NCBI GenBank assembly: GCA_947455595.1
Contig: CANGOP010000002.1
Coordinates: forward strand, 62,001-126,000
From: Gammaproteobacteria bacterium
Lineage (GTDB): Bacteria; Pseudomonadota; Gammaproteobacteria; Steroidobacterales; Steroidobacteraceae
DNA length: 64,000 nucleotides
Reading direction: 5' to 3'
Under the pieces are notes generated by a model, which did no database searches, was not told where the DNA came from, and saw nothing but the letters and a program-made list of their open reading frames with translations. Both the position numbers and the translations under genes were made by a program. Below, piece after piece: positions 27,489 to 36,278 of the stretch; the first letter of the stretch is position 1; every line of letters begins with the position of its first letter.

Positions 27489-28748
27489 GTGAGTATCGGA
27501 GAAATTATCATCGTCGGCCTGGGGCCTTCTGGAGTCACCTTGGCGGCGGCGCTTGCGAAAGAAGGAATAGAGGTTTCGCTGATCGACGGGGGCACCCCAA
27601 CGCCCACCGTCGAGGGGTATTCGAGACGGACCCTCTCTCTGATGGGAGAGTTTGGATTGCAGCACTGCATCGCATCGCTCACCGGTCCGCTCGCACGCAA
27701 CGGGGCTTGGGGTGACCGCCCCGCGCACGGATTCGAATGGCTAGGTGATCGAGCGTCGCTTCACGGTGCGTTGCGGCGGGACGCCCTTGATGCGGGCGTC
27801 ACCATTCTGCGCAAACGATGGACTGCCGAGCTGACGAGGCAAGCCAAAAAAGACGGCGCGAAAATCGTCATTCATGCTCATGGACGGCGTGGGCAAGCCA
27901 TCCGCGGTCCGCTATTGCTGGCCATGGCGGCAAAAGCGCCCTCAATTTCGAGACTGCCCGCGACGACCATCGGAGTGTGGGAGCGTGGTTGGTATTGGAT
28001 AGCCGATGACGGCACCCAAGCCCAGATTCAGGTGGTGGGCCATCCCCGCGATGGCAATCCGGGACAGTGGTTTCGTCTGCTGTCTGAGACGTGCCCGGAA
28101 TTTCAACCGCTGATCGACGGTCTGCGACCCAACGTGTTGGCGCGCGCCGCAACGGCGCGCTATGCGCTTGCCGAGGATCCGCTAACGCTAGTCGGGGATG
28201 CCGCTCTCGCGATAGATCCACTGTCCGGCCACGGTGTCTATGAAGCGCTGCTGTCCGCCCGGATGCACGTCGCCGCCGTCAGGACGGTACTTCGGCACGG
28301 ACGAATAGAGCTAGTGCGTCGTTATCTGAGCGATCGGCGAGCGGAGACGTGGGCCAGAACGACGGGTATTGCAGCGCAGTTTTATAAGGAGCAAGAGGGC
28401 CGCGGGCTCTTTTGGGCTCAAAGCGCTTTAGCTTACCGGAGCCTTGTCCAGGCATCTCAACCGATGCCGGTACGTGAGGCGCGCATTGAGCAGAAAGCGG
28501 TACTTGAAAATGGCTATCTTTGTGAAGCCTCCGTTGTCGTAACGCCAGAACTACCTCGTGGTGCGTGGAAGCTCGCCGGGGTTCCGCTCGTCGAGCTGCA
28601 TCAATTGCTCTCACGGGAACAGAAGATCGAGCGGGTTATTGCGATGGCGTCGCAGCAATTCGGATGCAGTGTGAACGCGGCCGAATCCGCAACCAGTTGG
28701 TTACGAGCCTCTGGGTTGGGCGCATCCCAATCCGGGCTCGCGTCTTGA
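27489..28748 (+). CDS. qhpG: Flavin monooxygenase for tryptophylquinone formation (QhpG)
   Basis: A 419-residue class A flavoprotein monooxygenase. The FAD Rossmann motif GLGPSG lies at residues 10-15. The second FAD motif, VGDAALAIDPLSGHGVYEAL, is typical of PHBH/halogenase-like folds. In Paracoccus, QhpG hydroxylates the cofactor Trp of the cross-linked gamma subunit before export. The start is a GTG. It is 14 bases before qhpA, and the downstream genes make this identity much more likely than a catabolic hydroxylase or halogenase. The position is unusual: QhpG leads the operon here, whereas in Paracoccus it lies near the end. Confidence 0.85.
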   Translation: MSIGEIIIVGLGPSGVTLAAALAKEGIEVSLIDGGTPTPTVEGYSRRTLSLMGEFGLQHCIASLTGPLARNGAWGDRPAHGFEWLGDRASLHGALRRDALDAGVTILRKRWTAELTRQAKKDGAKIVIHAHGRRGQAIRGPLLLAMAAKAPSISRLPATTIGVWERGWYWIADDGTQAQIQVVGHPRDGNPGQWFRLLSETCPEFQPLIDGLRPNVLARAATARYALAEDPLTLVGDAALAIDPLSGHGVYEALLSARMHVAAVRTVLRHGRIELVRRYLSDRRAETWARTTGIAAQFYKEQEGRGLFWAQSALAYRSLVQASQPMPVREARIEQKAVLENGYLCEASVVVTPELPRGAWKLAGVPLVELHQLLSREQKIERVIAMASQQFGCSVNAAESATSWLRASGLGASQSGLAS

Positions 28749-28762
28749 GAGGAGCCTGAATC

Positions 28763-30313
28763 GTGATTAAGAGCAGAATTGGATTAATCGCCGCTGCGAG
28801 TTTGGCTTTCATGATGCCAGCAATCAGCCTGGCGGAAGTCGAGCTTGTAAGAGCCTATTGTAGCGGATGCCATCACGAATCATCCCCTGGGCAGTTCGAC
28901 CGCATTAGTGCGGTACGCAAGACGCCGGAAGGTTGGACCATGACGCTGTTTCGAATGCATCAGGTGCACGGCCTCAATTTACCGGAAGATGTCAGAGATC
29001 AGATTGTCCACCATTTATCTGATGCACAAGGTCTCGCTCCGTCTGAAGCAGCCACCGGACGATTCGCACTTGAGCGCCGTCCGAATGTCAAAGACATCGA
29101 CCTCGGTGCAGAAACCAATGCGATGTGTGGTCGCTGCCACAGCATCGCGCGCAGCGCGTTGCAAAGACGTGATGCCGATGAATGGCTCAAACTCGCGCAC
29201 ATGCATCTCGGTCAGTGGCCGTCGTTGGAATACCAAGCTTCCAGCCGAGACCGTCCGTGGTGGACAATCGCGAGCACTCAGATGCCGAGCCAACTGGCAG
29301 CGCAATGGGGACTTTCGAGTGTCGCCTGGACGCAGTGGAAAAACACCCCGCACCGCTCATTAGAAGGCCGTTGGGTGTTGACGAGTCATGCTGCGGGCGG
29401 ACTGGACTACTACGGAACTATGACCGTCAAAAAAGAGCCGGATGGCAGCTACCGCGCGCAGTACGAGTTGCACGACAGTGCAGGCTCGGTCGTTCATGGC
29501 ACATCCCACGCGCTGGTCTACACTGGCTACGAGTGGCGTGGAACCGCCGACTTTGATGGTTTCCCCGTCCGAGAAGTGTATGCGACGAACGAAGACGGAA
29601 GCCGTCTGTCGGGCCGTTGGTTCGATGCCAATCATCCCGAGGCGGGTGGCGATACCGTTGCGATTCGAGAGGAAACGTCAACGACGATCCTTGCGGTCAG
29701 TCCGCGGGCGCTCAAAGTTGGCTATGTCGGGCCTGTGACCCTCGTCGGTACCGGGCTGGATCGATCAAACGTTGCAACGTTTGGACCCGGAATCTCCGTC
29801 GGTCGCGTGGTCCACGGCAGCGGCACAATGACGGTCGACGTGCGAGTAGAAGACACTGCTGACGTCGGAGCGCATACCGTGACTGCGGGCGCCGCCACCT
29901 CGACGGTTTCGGTCTATCGCAGGATTGATTCGCTGAGCATCAGCCCCGAATTTGCGATTGCAAGACTCGGCGGCGGGAAGACACCATCCGTCAGCGCACA
30001 ATTCGAAGCGCTCGGATCGATACGGTTACCCGATGGGACGCTGTTCCCCATTGGTCCCGTCGCTGCAACCTGGTCCACGGCGCCGTTCGACGAAGAAGCA
30101 AAGAAGCAGGACGACGTTCGCTTCGCCGGATCGGTCGACGAACATGGACAGTTTCATCCCGCAGGCGCTGGACCAAATAAGGAGCGCGAGTTTTCCGGCA
30201 ATAACGTTGGCAACTTAAAAGTCATCGCATCGGCAACAGAGTCGGAGGGCGCAAAGGCAGATGCTCATCTGATCGTCACCGTACAGCGTTGGAACAATAC
30301 CCCAATCTATTGA
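28763..30313 (+). CDS. qhpA: Quinohemoprotein amine dehydrogenase, dihaem alpha subunit
   Basis: Periplasmic electron-transfer subunit of amine dehydrogenase, 516 residues. A signal peptide (residues ~1-24, ending ISLA) is followed by two c-type haem sites: CSGCH (Cys33, Cys36, His37) and CGRCH (Cys122, Cys125, His126). The second lies after an ETNAM segment typical of this subunit. The C-terminal two thirds is beta-rich (Ig/barrel-like domains, for example SLEGRWVLT and PRALKVGYVGPVTLVGTGL). Electrons pass from the gamma-subunit quinone through the haems to a soluble acceptor. Start is a GTG after AGGAG. The next gene, qhpD, begins ten bases later. Confidence 0.95.
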   Translation: MIKSRIGLIAAASLAFMMPAISLAEVELVRAYCSGCHHESSPGQFDRISAVRKTPEGWTMTLFRMHQVHGLNLPEDVRDQIVHHLSDAQGLAPSEAATGRFALERRPNVKDIDLGAETNAMCGRCHSIARSALQRRDADEWLKLAHMHLGQWPSLEYQASSRDRPWWTIASTQMPSQLAAQWGLSSVAWTQWKNTPHRSLEGRWVLTSHAAGGLDYYGTMTVKKEPDGSYRAQYELHDSAGSVVHGTSHALVYTGYEWRGTADFDGFPVREVYATNEDGSRLSGRWFDANHPEAGGDTVAIREETSTTILAVSPRALKVGYVGPVTLVGTGLDRSNVATFGPGISVGRVVHGSGTMTVDVRVEDTADVGAHTVTAGAATSTVSVYRRIDSLSISPEFAIARLGGGKTPSVSAQFEALGSIRLPDGTLFPIGPVAATWSTAPFDEEAKKQDDVRFAGSVDEHGQFHPAGAGPNKEREFSGNNVGNLKVIASATESEGAKADAHLIVTVQRWNNTPIY

Positions 30314-30323
30314 GTGCAACGAC

Positions 30324-31763
30324 GTGAACGCTACCGAGACACTGCAGTTCAATCCCTCCAATGGGCACCTCGTCCGTGAGTCGGGTGAGGCCTTTATGCT
30401 TCATGTGCCCACGACCGCACTTTTCGGTATGGATCCGATCGGCCTACAGTTATTAGACCTCTGCCGCAATACACCCATGTCCGAAGATGAGCTCGTCGCA
30501 AGCCTTGCTTCTTCATATGAGCCGGCGCGTATCCGTTCTTTGATTGGTGAGCTCAGAAAGCTTGAGGTTTTACAGCCTTCAAATGCGCTTCATGCAATCA
30601 ATCCAACAGCTCAGAAGGTTCAAAATACGCCGCTGTCGACCGTAGTGCTTAACGTGAACACGGGCTGCAACCTGCATTGCACCTATTGCTACAAAGAAGA
30701 TCTAGCGGTCCCGCGAGAGGGCCGAAAAATGGACTTTGTGACAGCGGCACGTAGTATTGATTTGCTATTCGACGCTGGTGCAAATCGCGAGCAGCTCAAC
30801 GTGGTTTTTTTCGGCGGAGAGCCGCTGACAAATCTACCGCTCATCAAGGATGTGGTTGCTTACGCGGAAGCATTGGCCGCTAAGCGCGAGAAACGAGTCG
30901 ACTTTTCCCTCACGACGAACGCAACTCTGTTAGACGAACGTCTCGTGGACTGGATGGACTCGCATCGCTTCGGGATCTCCGTTTCGATGGATGGTCCTGA
31001 GGCGCTCCACGATCGACACCGTCGCACCGTCGGCGGCCGAGGTACATATTCCACGGTTGCGCGAAAAGTGCGCATGTTGCTTGACAGATACCGTTCGCGA
31101 CCGGTTGGAGCGAGGGTGACGCTGGGTCATGGAAACACGGATGTTGAAGCAATCCATGCCCATTTGCGCGGTGAACTCGGTTTTCATGAGGTTGGCTATG
31201 CGCCGGTCACCTCGGCTGAGGATCAAACGCACGCCCTTACGGAGACCGAGCTTGCCGAAGTTCATACCGCGTTCGAACGATTGGGCGAAGATTACCGCCG
31301 TGCCGCACTCGCCGACCGAAACAACGGATTTTCAAACATGCATCAGCTGATGACCGATTTGCATGAAGGCAGACGCAAATCCGTTCCGTGCGGCGCGGGA
31401 ATCGGGATGCTGGCGGTGGATGGTGCCGGTGACCTTAACTTGTGTCACCGATTCACAGGATCCGATCTGCCCACCTTTGGGAATGTCGGTACCGGCATCG
31501 ACCAGGCTCAGATCAGTTCATTTGTAGAGCGCGCCATCGATCGCGAGGGGACCCATTGCGCCACCTGCCGTATCCGTAATCTTTGCGCGGGGGGTTGCTA
31601 TCACGAGTCGTATGCACGATTCGGAGATCCCCACCACCGTACCTATCATTACTGTGGGATGCTTCGCCGCTGGGTTGACTTTGGTGTTCGCGTCTATGCC
31701 GATATACAACGCAACAATCCCACATTTTTTTCCCGACACCTCGAGCCTCGGAGTGCCACATGA
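30324..31763 (+). CDS. qhpD: Radical SAM/SPASM maturase of the gamma subunit (QhpD)
   Basis: Cytosolic radical SAM enzyme that installs the three Cys-to-Asp/Glu thioether bonds in the gamma subunit. The 479 residues have an N-terminal recognition region (~1-100), the [4Fe-4S] motif C115-x3-C119-x2-C122 in [15 protein letters not shown], and the SAM-binding [17 protein letters not shown]-type C-terminus carries many Cys ([37 protein letters not shown]) for auxiliary clusters. It starts with GTG and its stop overlaps the start of its substrate gene qhpC (ATGA), as expected for coupled enzyme and peptide. Confidence 0.96.
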   Translation: MNATETLQFNPSNGHLVRESGEAFMLHVPTTALFGMDPIGLQLLDLCRNTPMSEDELVASLASSYEPARIRSLIGELRKLEVLQPSNALHAINPTAQKVQNTPLSTVVLNVNTGCNLHCTYCYKEDLAVPREGRKMDFVTAARSIDLLFDAGANREQLNVVFFGGEPLTNLPLIKDVVAYAEALAAKREKRVDFSLTTNATLLDERLVDWMDSHRFGISVSMDGPEALHDRHRRTVGGRGTYSTVARKVRMLLDRYRSRPVGARVTLGHGNTDVEAIHAHLRGELGFHEVGYAPVTSAEDQTHALTETELAEVHTAFERLGEDYRRAALADRNNGFSNMHQLMTDLHEGRRKSVPCGAGIGMLAVDGAGDLNLCHRFTGSDLPTFGNVGTGIDQAQISSFVERAIDREGTHCATCRIRNLCAGGCYHESYARFGDPHHRTYHYCGMLRRWVDFGVRVYADIQRNNPTFFSRHLEPRSAT

Positions 31764-32080
31764 GTGAACTAAAACCGACCAACCGTAAAGCCGAGCTTGT
31801 CCTCGCCGCGGCTAAAAGCGATGACCTCGCCGAGGTGTACGCTATGGACACAGTTGCCGGATGCGCGGCGACCTTTGATCCGGGTTGGGAGGTCGATCAA
31901 TTCGGCGGTGTTGCGTCGCTATGCCAGCCTATGGAAGCTGACCTCTATGGGTGCTCGGACCCCTGCTGGTGGCCAGCACAAGTACCGGACACGATGCAGA
32001 CATATCCGACTTGGGACGCTGGAAAGCCGTCCGCCCAAAATGACTGGCGCGAGCTGGACACCGTCTTTCCGAAGAAGTGA
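31760..32080 (+). CDS. qhpC: Quinohemoprotein amine dehydrogenase gamma subunit (CTQ-bearing peptide)
   Basis: A 106-residue precursor of the catalytic subunit. A 28-residue leader should be removed by QhpE, so the mature chain begins near Met29. With that offset every functional residue of the Paracoccus subunit is present. Cys35-Glu44, Cys55-Asp61 and Cys69-Asp77 are the thioether pairs, and Cys65-Trp71 forms cysteine tryptophylquinone. The core [14 protein letters not shown] is conserved. Asp40 in TFDPGWE lies where the Paracoccus protein also has a conserved Asp. The leader is not Sec-like, in line with export of the folded, cross-linked peptide by QhpF. Confidence 0.96.
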   Translation: MSELKPTNRKAELVLAAAKSDDLAEVYAMDTVAGCAATFDPGWEVDQFGGVASLCQPMEADLYGCSDPCWWPAQVPDTMQTYPTWDAGKPSAQNDWRELDTVFPKK

Positions 32081-32091
32081 GGCCTTTTGTG

Positions 32092-33177
32092 ATGCGAACA
32101 ATCCTTCGACTGGCCGGGATCGGTTTCGGTGTGTTGCTAGGCATGATGAGCCAATCCGCAATCGCGCGCGACCTGCTTGTCACCGCAGCGAAACCTGACA
32201 AGCTGTATGTCATTGATGCCAAAGCCCGGAAAATCGTCGGGGACTTCCACATCGCAGGCGCCAATAACCATATAACAACGGTGGTGCCTTCGCCGGATGG
32301 AAAAGTGGCCTACGTACTCGTCAATCGGATGGAAACCATTGTGGGCATCCAGTTGAAAACCGGTCGCGAGGTGTTTCGAGCGAACCTATCGAGTCCCGGC
32401 GAGCGAGTAAAAGACTTCTTCGCATTCACCGTTACACCCAACGGAAAAGAGTTAATTGCCTACGAATTGCCAACTCGGTTGGGGTCGAGCGAATACCAGG
32501 TTGAAGAGCCGCGTTTCGTGGTCTTCAACACCAAAGGTGGGACACATGCGAAACCGATCCGTACATTCCCGGCGCCCCGACGAATCGGGGTCATGCTCGC
32601 CAGACCGAATGGACGCTCGTTCTACGCCATTGGTTTTGATTTGTATGAGTACAATTTGAAGACAGGTGCGTTGATGGGAAGTCGTGGCGTCATGAACTGG
32701 CAGCAACCAGCCCATGGACAACCCGATCTGTTGGCTTTTTGGCCCGTCACCGAACCGAGCGGCGCATTCTCGAGCCCTATCTATTCTGAGATTCAGAAAG
32801 ATGGCGCTGGAGACGCGGTCACAGCCTTGATGACCTTGGATTTGAAAACGGGGGATCTGACCTACCGAGACTTTGAGCAGACAACAGCGCTGATATTCTC
32901 GACTGTGCTGGCGCCGGATCGGAAATTTGCCTACGGCACCTACACCACCCTGACAAAAGTCGACGTCGCCGCAGGAAAACTGGCGAAGCGTGTGAACAAC
33001 GACCATACCTACTATTCGATCAATATCGCTTCGGATGGTTCTGAGGTCTACGCGGGCGGCGCCATGTGCGACATCGCGATCTATGATGCCGGCACGTTAG
33101 ATAAGAAGGGAGACATTGAATTGCCAGGGTGTGCGGATCAGGCGCTCGCAACCTTACGTGTCGTCCACTCCCGATAG
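32092..33177 (+). CDS. qhpB: Quinohemoprotein amine dehydrogenase beta subunit
   Basis: A 361-residue periplasmic beta-propeller that supports the active site beside the gamma subunit. The signal peptide covers about residues 1-25 (ending SQSAIA). Blade-like repeats follow, such as DKLYVIDAKARKIVGDF, DGKVAYVLVNR and APDRKFAYGTYTTLTKVDV. The ATG at 32092 is preceded by TGAGG at nine bases. An alternative GTG at 32077 overlaps the qhpC stop (GTGA) and would add five residues before the signal. The conserved C-terminal GCADQALATLRV is present. The gene end overlaps the start of qhpF. Confidence 0.93.
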   Translation: MRTILRLAGIGFGVLLGMMSQSAIARDLLVTAAKPDKLYVIDAKARKIVGDFHIAGANNHITTVVPSPDGKVAYVLVNRMETIVGIQLKTGREVFRANLSSPGERVKDFFAFTVTPNGKELIAYELPTRLGSSEYQVEEPRFVVFNTKGGTHAKPIRTFPAPRRIGVMLARPNGRSFYAIGFDLYEYNLKTGALMGSRGVMNWQQPAHGQPDLLAFWPVTEPSGAFSSPIYSEIQKDGAGDAVTALMTLDLKTGDLTYRDFEQTTALIFSTVLAPDRKFAYGTYTTLTKVDVAAGKLAKRVNNDHTYYSINIASDGSEVYAGGAMCDIAIYDAGTLDKKGDIELPGCADQALATLRVVHSR

Positions 33178-34837
33178 TCCACACTCCTTATATGGGTTGC
33201 TCGGGCCGCATTTGAAGTCGCGGCTCGGGCGATTCGGACTTGCGCTGGCGATTGGTCTTGCGATCGCTGGACTCGGCGCGGCACAGCCACTCTTGACTCG
33301 TGCCGTTATCGACCAAGGGCTGCTTGCTCGAAACTACACGCGTCTCGCGGAGGCGTGTTTCGCGATTCTGGCGCTCGCCCTCGTCTCCTTTTTCTTGGGC
33401 GCATGGCATCGCCGACTGTACGTGAAAGTCTCGGGCGAAGTGCTGTTCGAACTGCGGGAGCGTGTCTACGCGCACTTGCTCGCAGTGTCTCCGCGCCAAC
33501 TACAACAGCGGACGACCGGTGATCTCGTATCCCGACTCGACGGCGATATCGCTGAAGTTCAGCGATTCGGAACGGATGCCGCCGCGGCTGCGATCAGCGG
33601 GGCTCTAGGATTGGTCGGGGCCTATGCCGTAATGGCACTGTTGTCATGGCGGTTGACCCTGCTAGTCACGGTGTTCTTACCGTTGCAGTGGCTGATTCGA
33701 CACTTGGCGCGACCGCGAATTGAGCAGAATGCACGGGACGTCCGGGCTCAAGCTGCGAACGTCGGCAGCTTTCTCGTTGAAACCCTCGGCAACGCGCGAG
33801 GTGTGATGGGCGCTGCCGCTGAAGCCTTCGAGCAGCGCCGCCTCGGAAATTTGCACGCGAATTATCTGCAGCGCGTGATTCATCAGCAGATGCTTGGCTA
33901 CTTCGTGGGTAGTGCTGCGGCGATTACCGGACACTTATTGACGATTGCTGTCTTTCTCGTCGGAGGCTGGTTGACGGTGCACCAGCGTATGTCGCTCGGC
34001 ACTCTTATCGCCTTCGTTACGTTCTTAAGTAGAGGGGCGGGATCAGCAGGATCGATTCTTGGGCTGTACACCGGGTTGCAACGCGCCAGAGTGAGTTTGG
34101 GTCGAATCGAAGACCTCTTGAAGATGCGAGCGGTCGCGACCAATGCTAACGCAATGTCATTACCCGCAACGGGTGGCGCGATTTCCTTTAAACATGTTTG
34201 GTTAAAGGGTAGAGATAGCCAACCTTTGCTCTGCGACATTAATGTAGAGATCAACTCGGGCGCGAAGATTCGTCTGAGTGGTGTATCCGGCGCTGGCAAG
34301 TCAACGATGGCCGATCTTCTGCGACGTTTTCTGGATCCAGACTCCGGCGAAATCCGCATCGACGGTCTCCGGCTTGATCACATTCGGCTAGGCGATCTAC
34401 GCCGACGTGTGGTTGTCGTCGAACAGACGCCTATGCTGATTTCGGGCACGCTGTGGGAAAACCTGACCTATGGGCTCGATGACGTCAGCACCGATGAAGT
34501 CATGATCGCAGCCCAACAAAGCGGCGCCGACCAGATTGCGAAGGCTTCCCCGCTTGGATACCAGGTTGAGGTCGGCGAACGCGGGGTGGGTCTGTCTAGT
34601 GGGCAAAGGCAACGTATCGCGATCGCAAGGCTGTTAGTGGGCGACCCCTTAATCGTCATCCTGGACGAGGCAACCAATGCGCTCGATCAGCCATCCCGAT
34701 CGGAAATTGAAGCAGTTATTGATCAGTGCTTCGCCGGCCGTACCCGAATTGTCATTTCGCATCATGACGAGGCATCTACCTTTGATGCCCGTTATCGCTT
34801 AGACGACGGCGTGCTCTTGAGCGTCGGACCGTCCTGA
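33158..34837 (+). CDS. qhpF: ABC exporter for the gamma subunit (QhpF)
   Basis: A half-size ABC exporter of about 559 residues with an N-terminal six-helix permease domain and a C-terminal ATPase. Seen are Walker A SGVSGAGKST, a Q-loop region VVEQTPMLISGTLWENL, the signature LSSGQRQRIA, Walker B VILDEATNALD and the H-loop ISHHDEAS. It is predicted to move the cross-linked gamma peptide across the inner membrane as a homodimer. The start is uncertain: a GTG at 33158 gives MSSTPDSPHS and overlaps qhpB by 20 bases, with upstream alternatives at 33131 and 33116. It precedes qhpE by two bases, the reverse of the E-F order I recall for Paracoccus. Confidence 0.92.
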   Translation: MSSTPDSPHSLYGLLGPHLKSRLGRFGLALAIGLAIAGLGAAQPLLTRAVIDQGLLARNYTRLAEACFAILALALVSFFLGAWHRRLYVKVSGEVLFELRERVYAHLLAVSPRQLQQRTTGDLVSRLDGDIAEVQRFGTDAAAAAISGALGLVGAYAVMALLSWRLTLLVTVFLPLQWLIRHLARPRIEQNARDVRAQAANVGSFLVETLGNARGVMGAAAEAFEQRRLGNLHANYLQRVIHQQMLGYFVGSAAAITGHLLTIAVFLVGGWLTVHQRMSLGTLIAFVTFLSRGAGSAGSILGLYTGLQRARVSLGRIEDLLKMRAVATNANAMSLPATGGAISFKHVWLKGRDSQPLLCDINVEINSGAKIRLSGVSGAGKSTMADLLRRFLDPDSGEIRIDGLRLDHIRLGDLRRRVVVVEQTPMLISGTLWENLTYGLDDVSTDEVMIAAQQSGADQIAKASPLGYQVEVGERGVGLSSGQRQRIAIARLLVGDPLIVILDEATNALDQPSRSEIEAVIDQCFAGRTRIVISHHDEASTFDARYRLDDGVLLSVGPS

Positions 34838-34839
34838 GT

Positions 34840-35499
34840 ATGTGGAAAGTGGCGCTCATCGACTCAGGTGCGGGTACGCATGCCGTCGCACAAGGCCATT
34901 TTGACCACGAAGGAGGCGGTCCTCTTGATGTGCGGGTTGACCCCACCGGGCACGGGTCACGATTGGCACAAGTGCTGCATGAATTTGCTCGACCTCATCA
35001 ACTGATTCTCGGGCAAGTTTTCGGCGGAGCGACCCCAACGACGGTTGCGGCCATTGCTGCCGCGGTCTCATGGGCCGTCGAGCAGAAGGCCCACATTATT
35101 CATCTGAGTCTCGGGCTGCTCGCGGACAGGCCCTCTCTCGCGGAGGCGATCGAGCGTGCCACCGAGGCAGGTTCTTTGGTGGTTGCTGCGGCTCCTGCTC
35201 AGGGGCGGCGCGTGTATCCGGCAGCCTATCCGGCGGTCATTGCGGCGACGGGGGATGCGCGGTGTGAGCCGGGTGAAATCTCGCGTTTGGCGTTTACCCG
35301 CTTCGGCGGATGTCCGGTCTTTCACTCGCAACATTTGGGCGTTGGCCGAGGCGCGAGCGTCGGCGCAGCCTTCGTTACCGCGGCGATTCTGAACCACTGC
35401 CCAACGGGTGCCACATTTGACGCGGTTGTTGACGCACTCGGACAGCAAGCGCGCTACGATGGACCGGAAAAAAGATCTCATCAAGCTATTGCGGAGTAA
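34840..35499 (+). CDS. qhpE: Subtilisin-like leader protease (QhpE)
   Basis: A compact 219-residue S8-family protease predicted to remove the 28-residue leader of the gamma subunit in the cytosol, where it is known to act in the Paracoccus system. There is no signal peptide. The triad is visible: Asp8 (VALIDSG), His38 (TGHGSRLA) and Ser173 (GRGASVGAAF). The usual oxyanion-hole Asn motif (AAGN) appears instead as AAAPAQG at about residues 116-122. The protein is shorter than a full subtilisin (~275), fitting a dedicated processing enzyme. It begins two bases after qhpF and ends five bases before the hydratase gene. Confidence 0.9.
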   Translation: MWKVALIDSGAGTHAVAQGHFDHEGGGPLDVRVDPTGHGSRLAQVLHEFARPHQLILGQVFGGATPTTVAAIAAAVSWAVEQKAHIIHLSLGLLADRPSLAEAIERATEAGSLVVAAAPAQGRRVYPAAYPAVIAATGDARCEPGEISRLAFTRFGGCPVFHSQHLGVGRGASVGAAFVTAAILNHCPTGATFDAVVDALGQQARYDGPEKRSHQAIAE

Positions 35500-35504
35500 C
35501 GCCC

Positions 35505-36278
35505 ATGGATGCCTCGCCCGACGCTCAGCCCCAGCTGGTCGAGAAGATTTCTGAAGGTGTCTTGCACCTGACGCTGAATCGACCGGAACGTTATAACGTC
35601 TTGTCTGAAGCGATGATGACCGCGCTGCGTGGCCGGCTCAATCAAGCGGCAACGGATGCCAATGTGCGGGTGATTGTACTGTCTGCGACAGGGAAAGCTT
35701 TCTGCGCCGGCCATGATCTCAATGAGATGGGGGCGGAGAAATCTGTTGATGACTTACGAGCACTGTTCGCTCGATGCACGGAATTGATGATGACGATCCA
35801 GCGCCAGCCGCAGCCGGTGATCGCGCGTGTACAGGGTGTCGCCACTGCTGCGGGATGTCAGCTCGTGGCCATGTGTGATTTGGCGGTTGCCGCTGAAAGC
35901 GCGCGTTTTGCTGTTTCAGGCATCAACCTCGGGTTGTTCTGCTCTACCCCTGCAGTTGCGTTGTCGCGAAATTTGTCGCGAAAAGACGCGCTCGAAATGC
36001 TACTGACCGGCGACTTTATTGATGCGGCGTCTGCAAAAGCGAAAGGGCTGATTAATCGTGTCGTGCCGAATGAGTCCTTGGATGAGGAAATCGAGAAGCT
36101 ATCGGCCTCTATTGTCGCGAAATCGCCCGATGCCATCGCGGCTGGCAAAGCCCTCTTTTATCGACAATTAGAAGTGGGAATTGAACAGGGCTATGCGATG
36201 GCGGGTGAAGTGATGGCCTGCAATGCCACTTTTGATGGTGCGCGAGCAGGCATCGCGCGATTTACTCGTAAGAGCTGA
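35505..36278 (+). CDS. Enoyl-CoA hydratase/isomerase family protein
   Basis: A 257-residue crotonase-fold protein. The oxyanion segments are SATGKAFCAGHDLNEM and QGVATAAGCQLVAMCDLAVA. The expected acidic residues in the hydratase loops are only partly evident, so hydratase and isomerase activities cannot be separated. It resembles ECHDC3-like members. It lies five bases after qhpE and is thus likely on the qhp transcript, perhaps acting on CoA-activated products of amine oxidation. Its 3' end overlaps the convergent unknown gene by 17 bases. Confidence 0.87.
   Translation: MDASPDAQPQLVEKISEGVLHLTLNRPERYNVLSEAMMTALRGRLNQAATDANVRVIVLSATGKAFCAGHDLNEMGAEKSVDDLRALFARCTELMMTIQRQPQPVIARVQGVATAAGCQLVAMCDLAVAAESARFAVSGINLGLFCSTPAVALSRNLSRKDALEMLLTGDFIDAASAKAKGLINRVVPNESLDEEIEKLSASIVAKSPDAIAAGKALFYRQLEVGIEQGYAMAGEVMACNATFDGARAGIARFTRKS

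Noticed and set aside
27489-28748. Assignment as a flavin-dependent halogenase or UbiH-type hydroxylase
   Set aside because: The fold is shared, but linkage to qhpA-D-C-B-F-E makes QhpG the better explanation.
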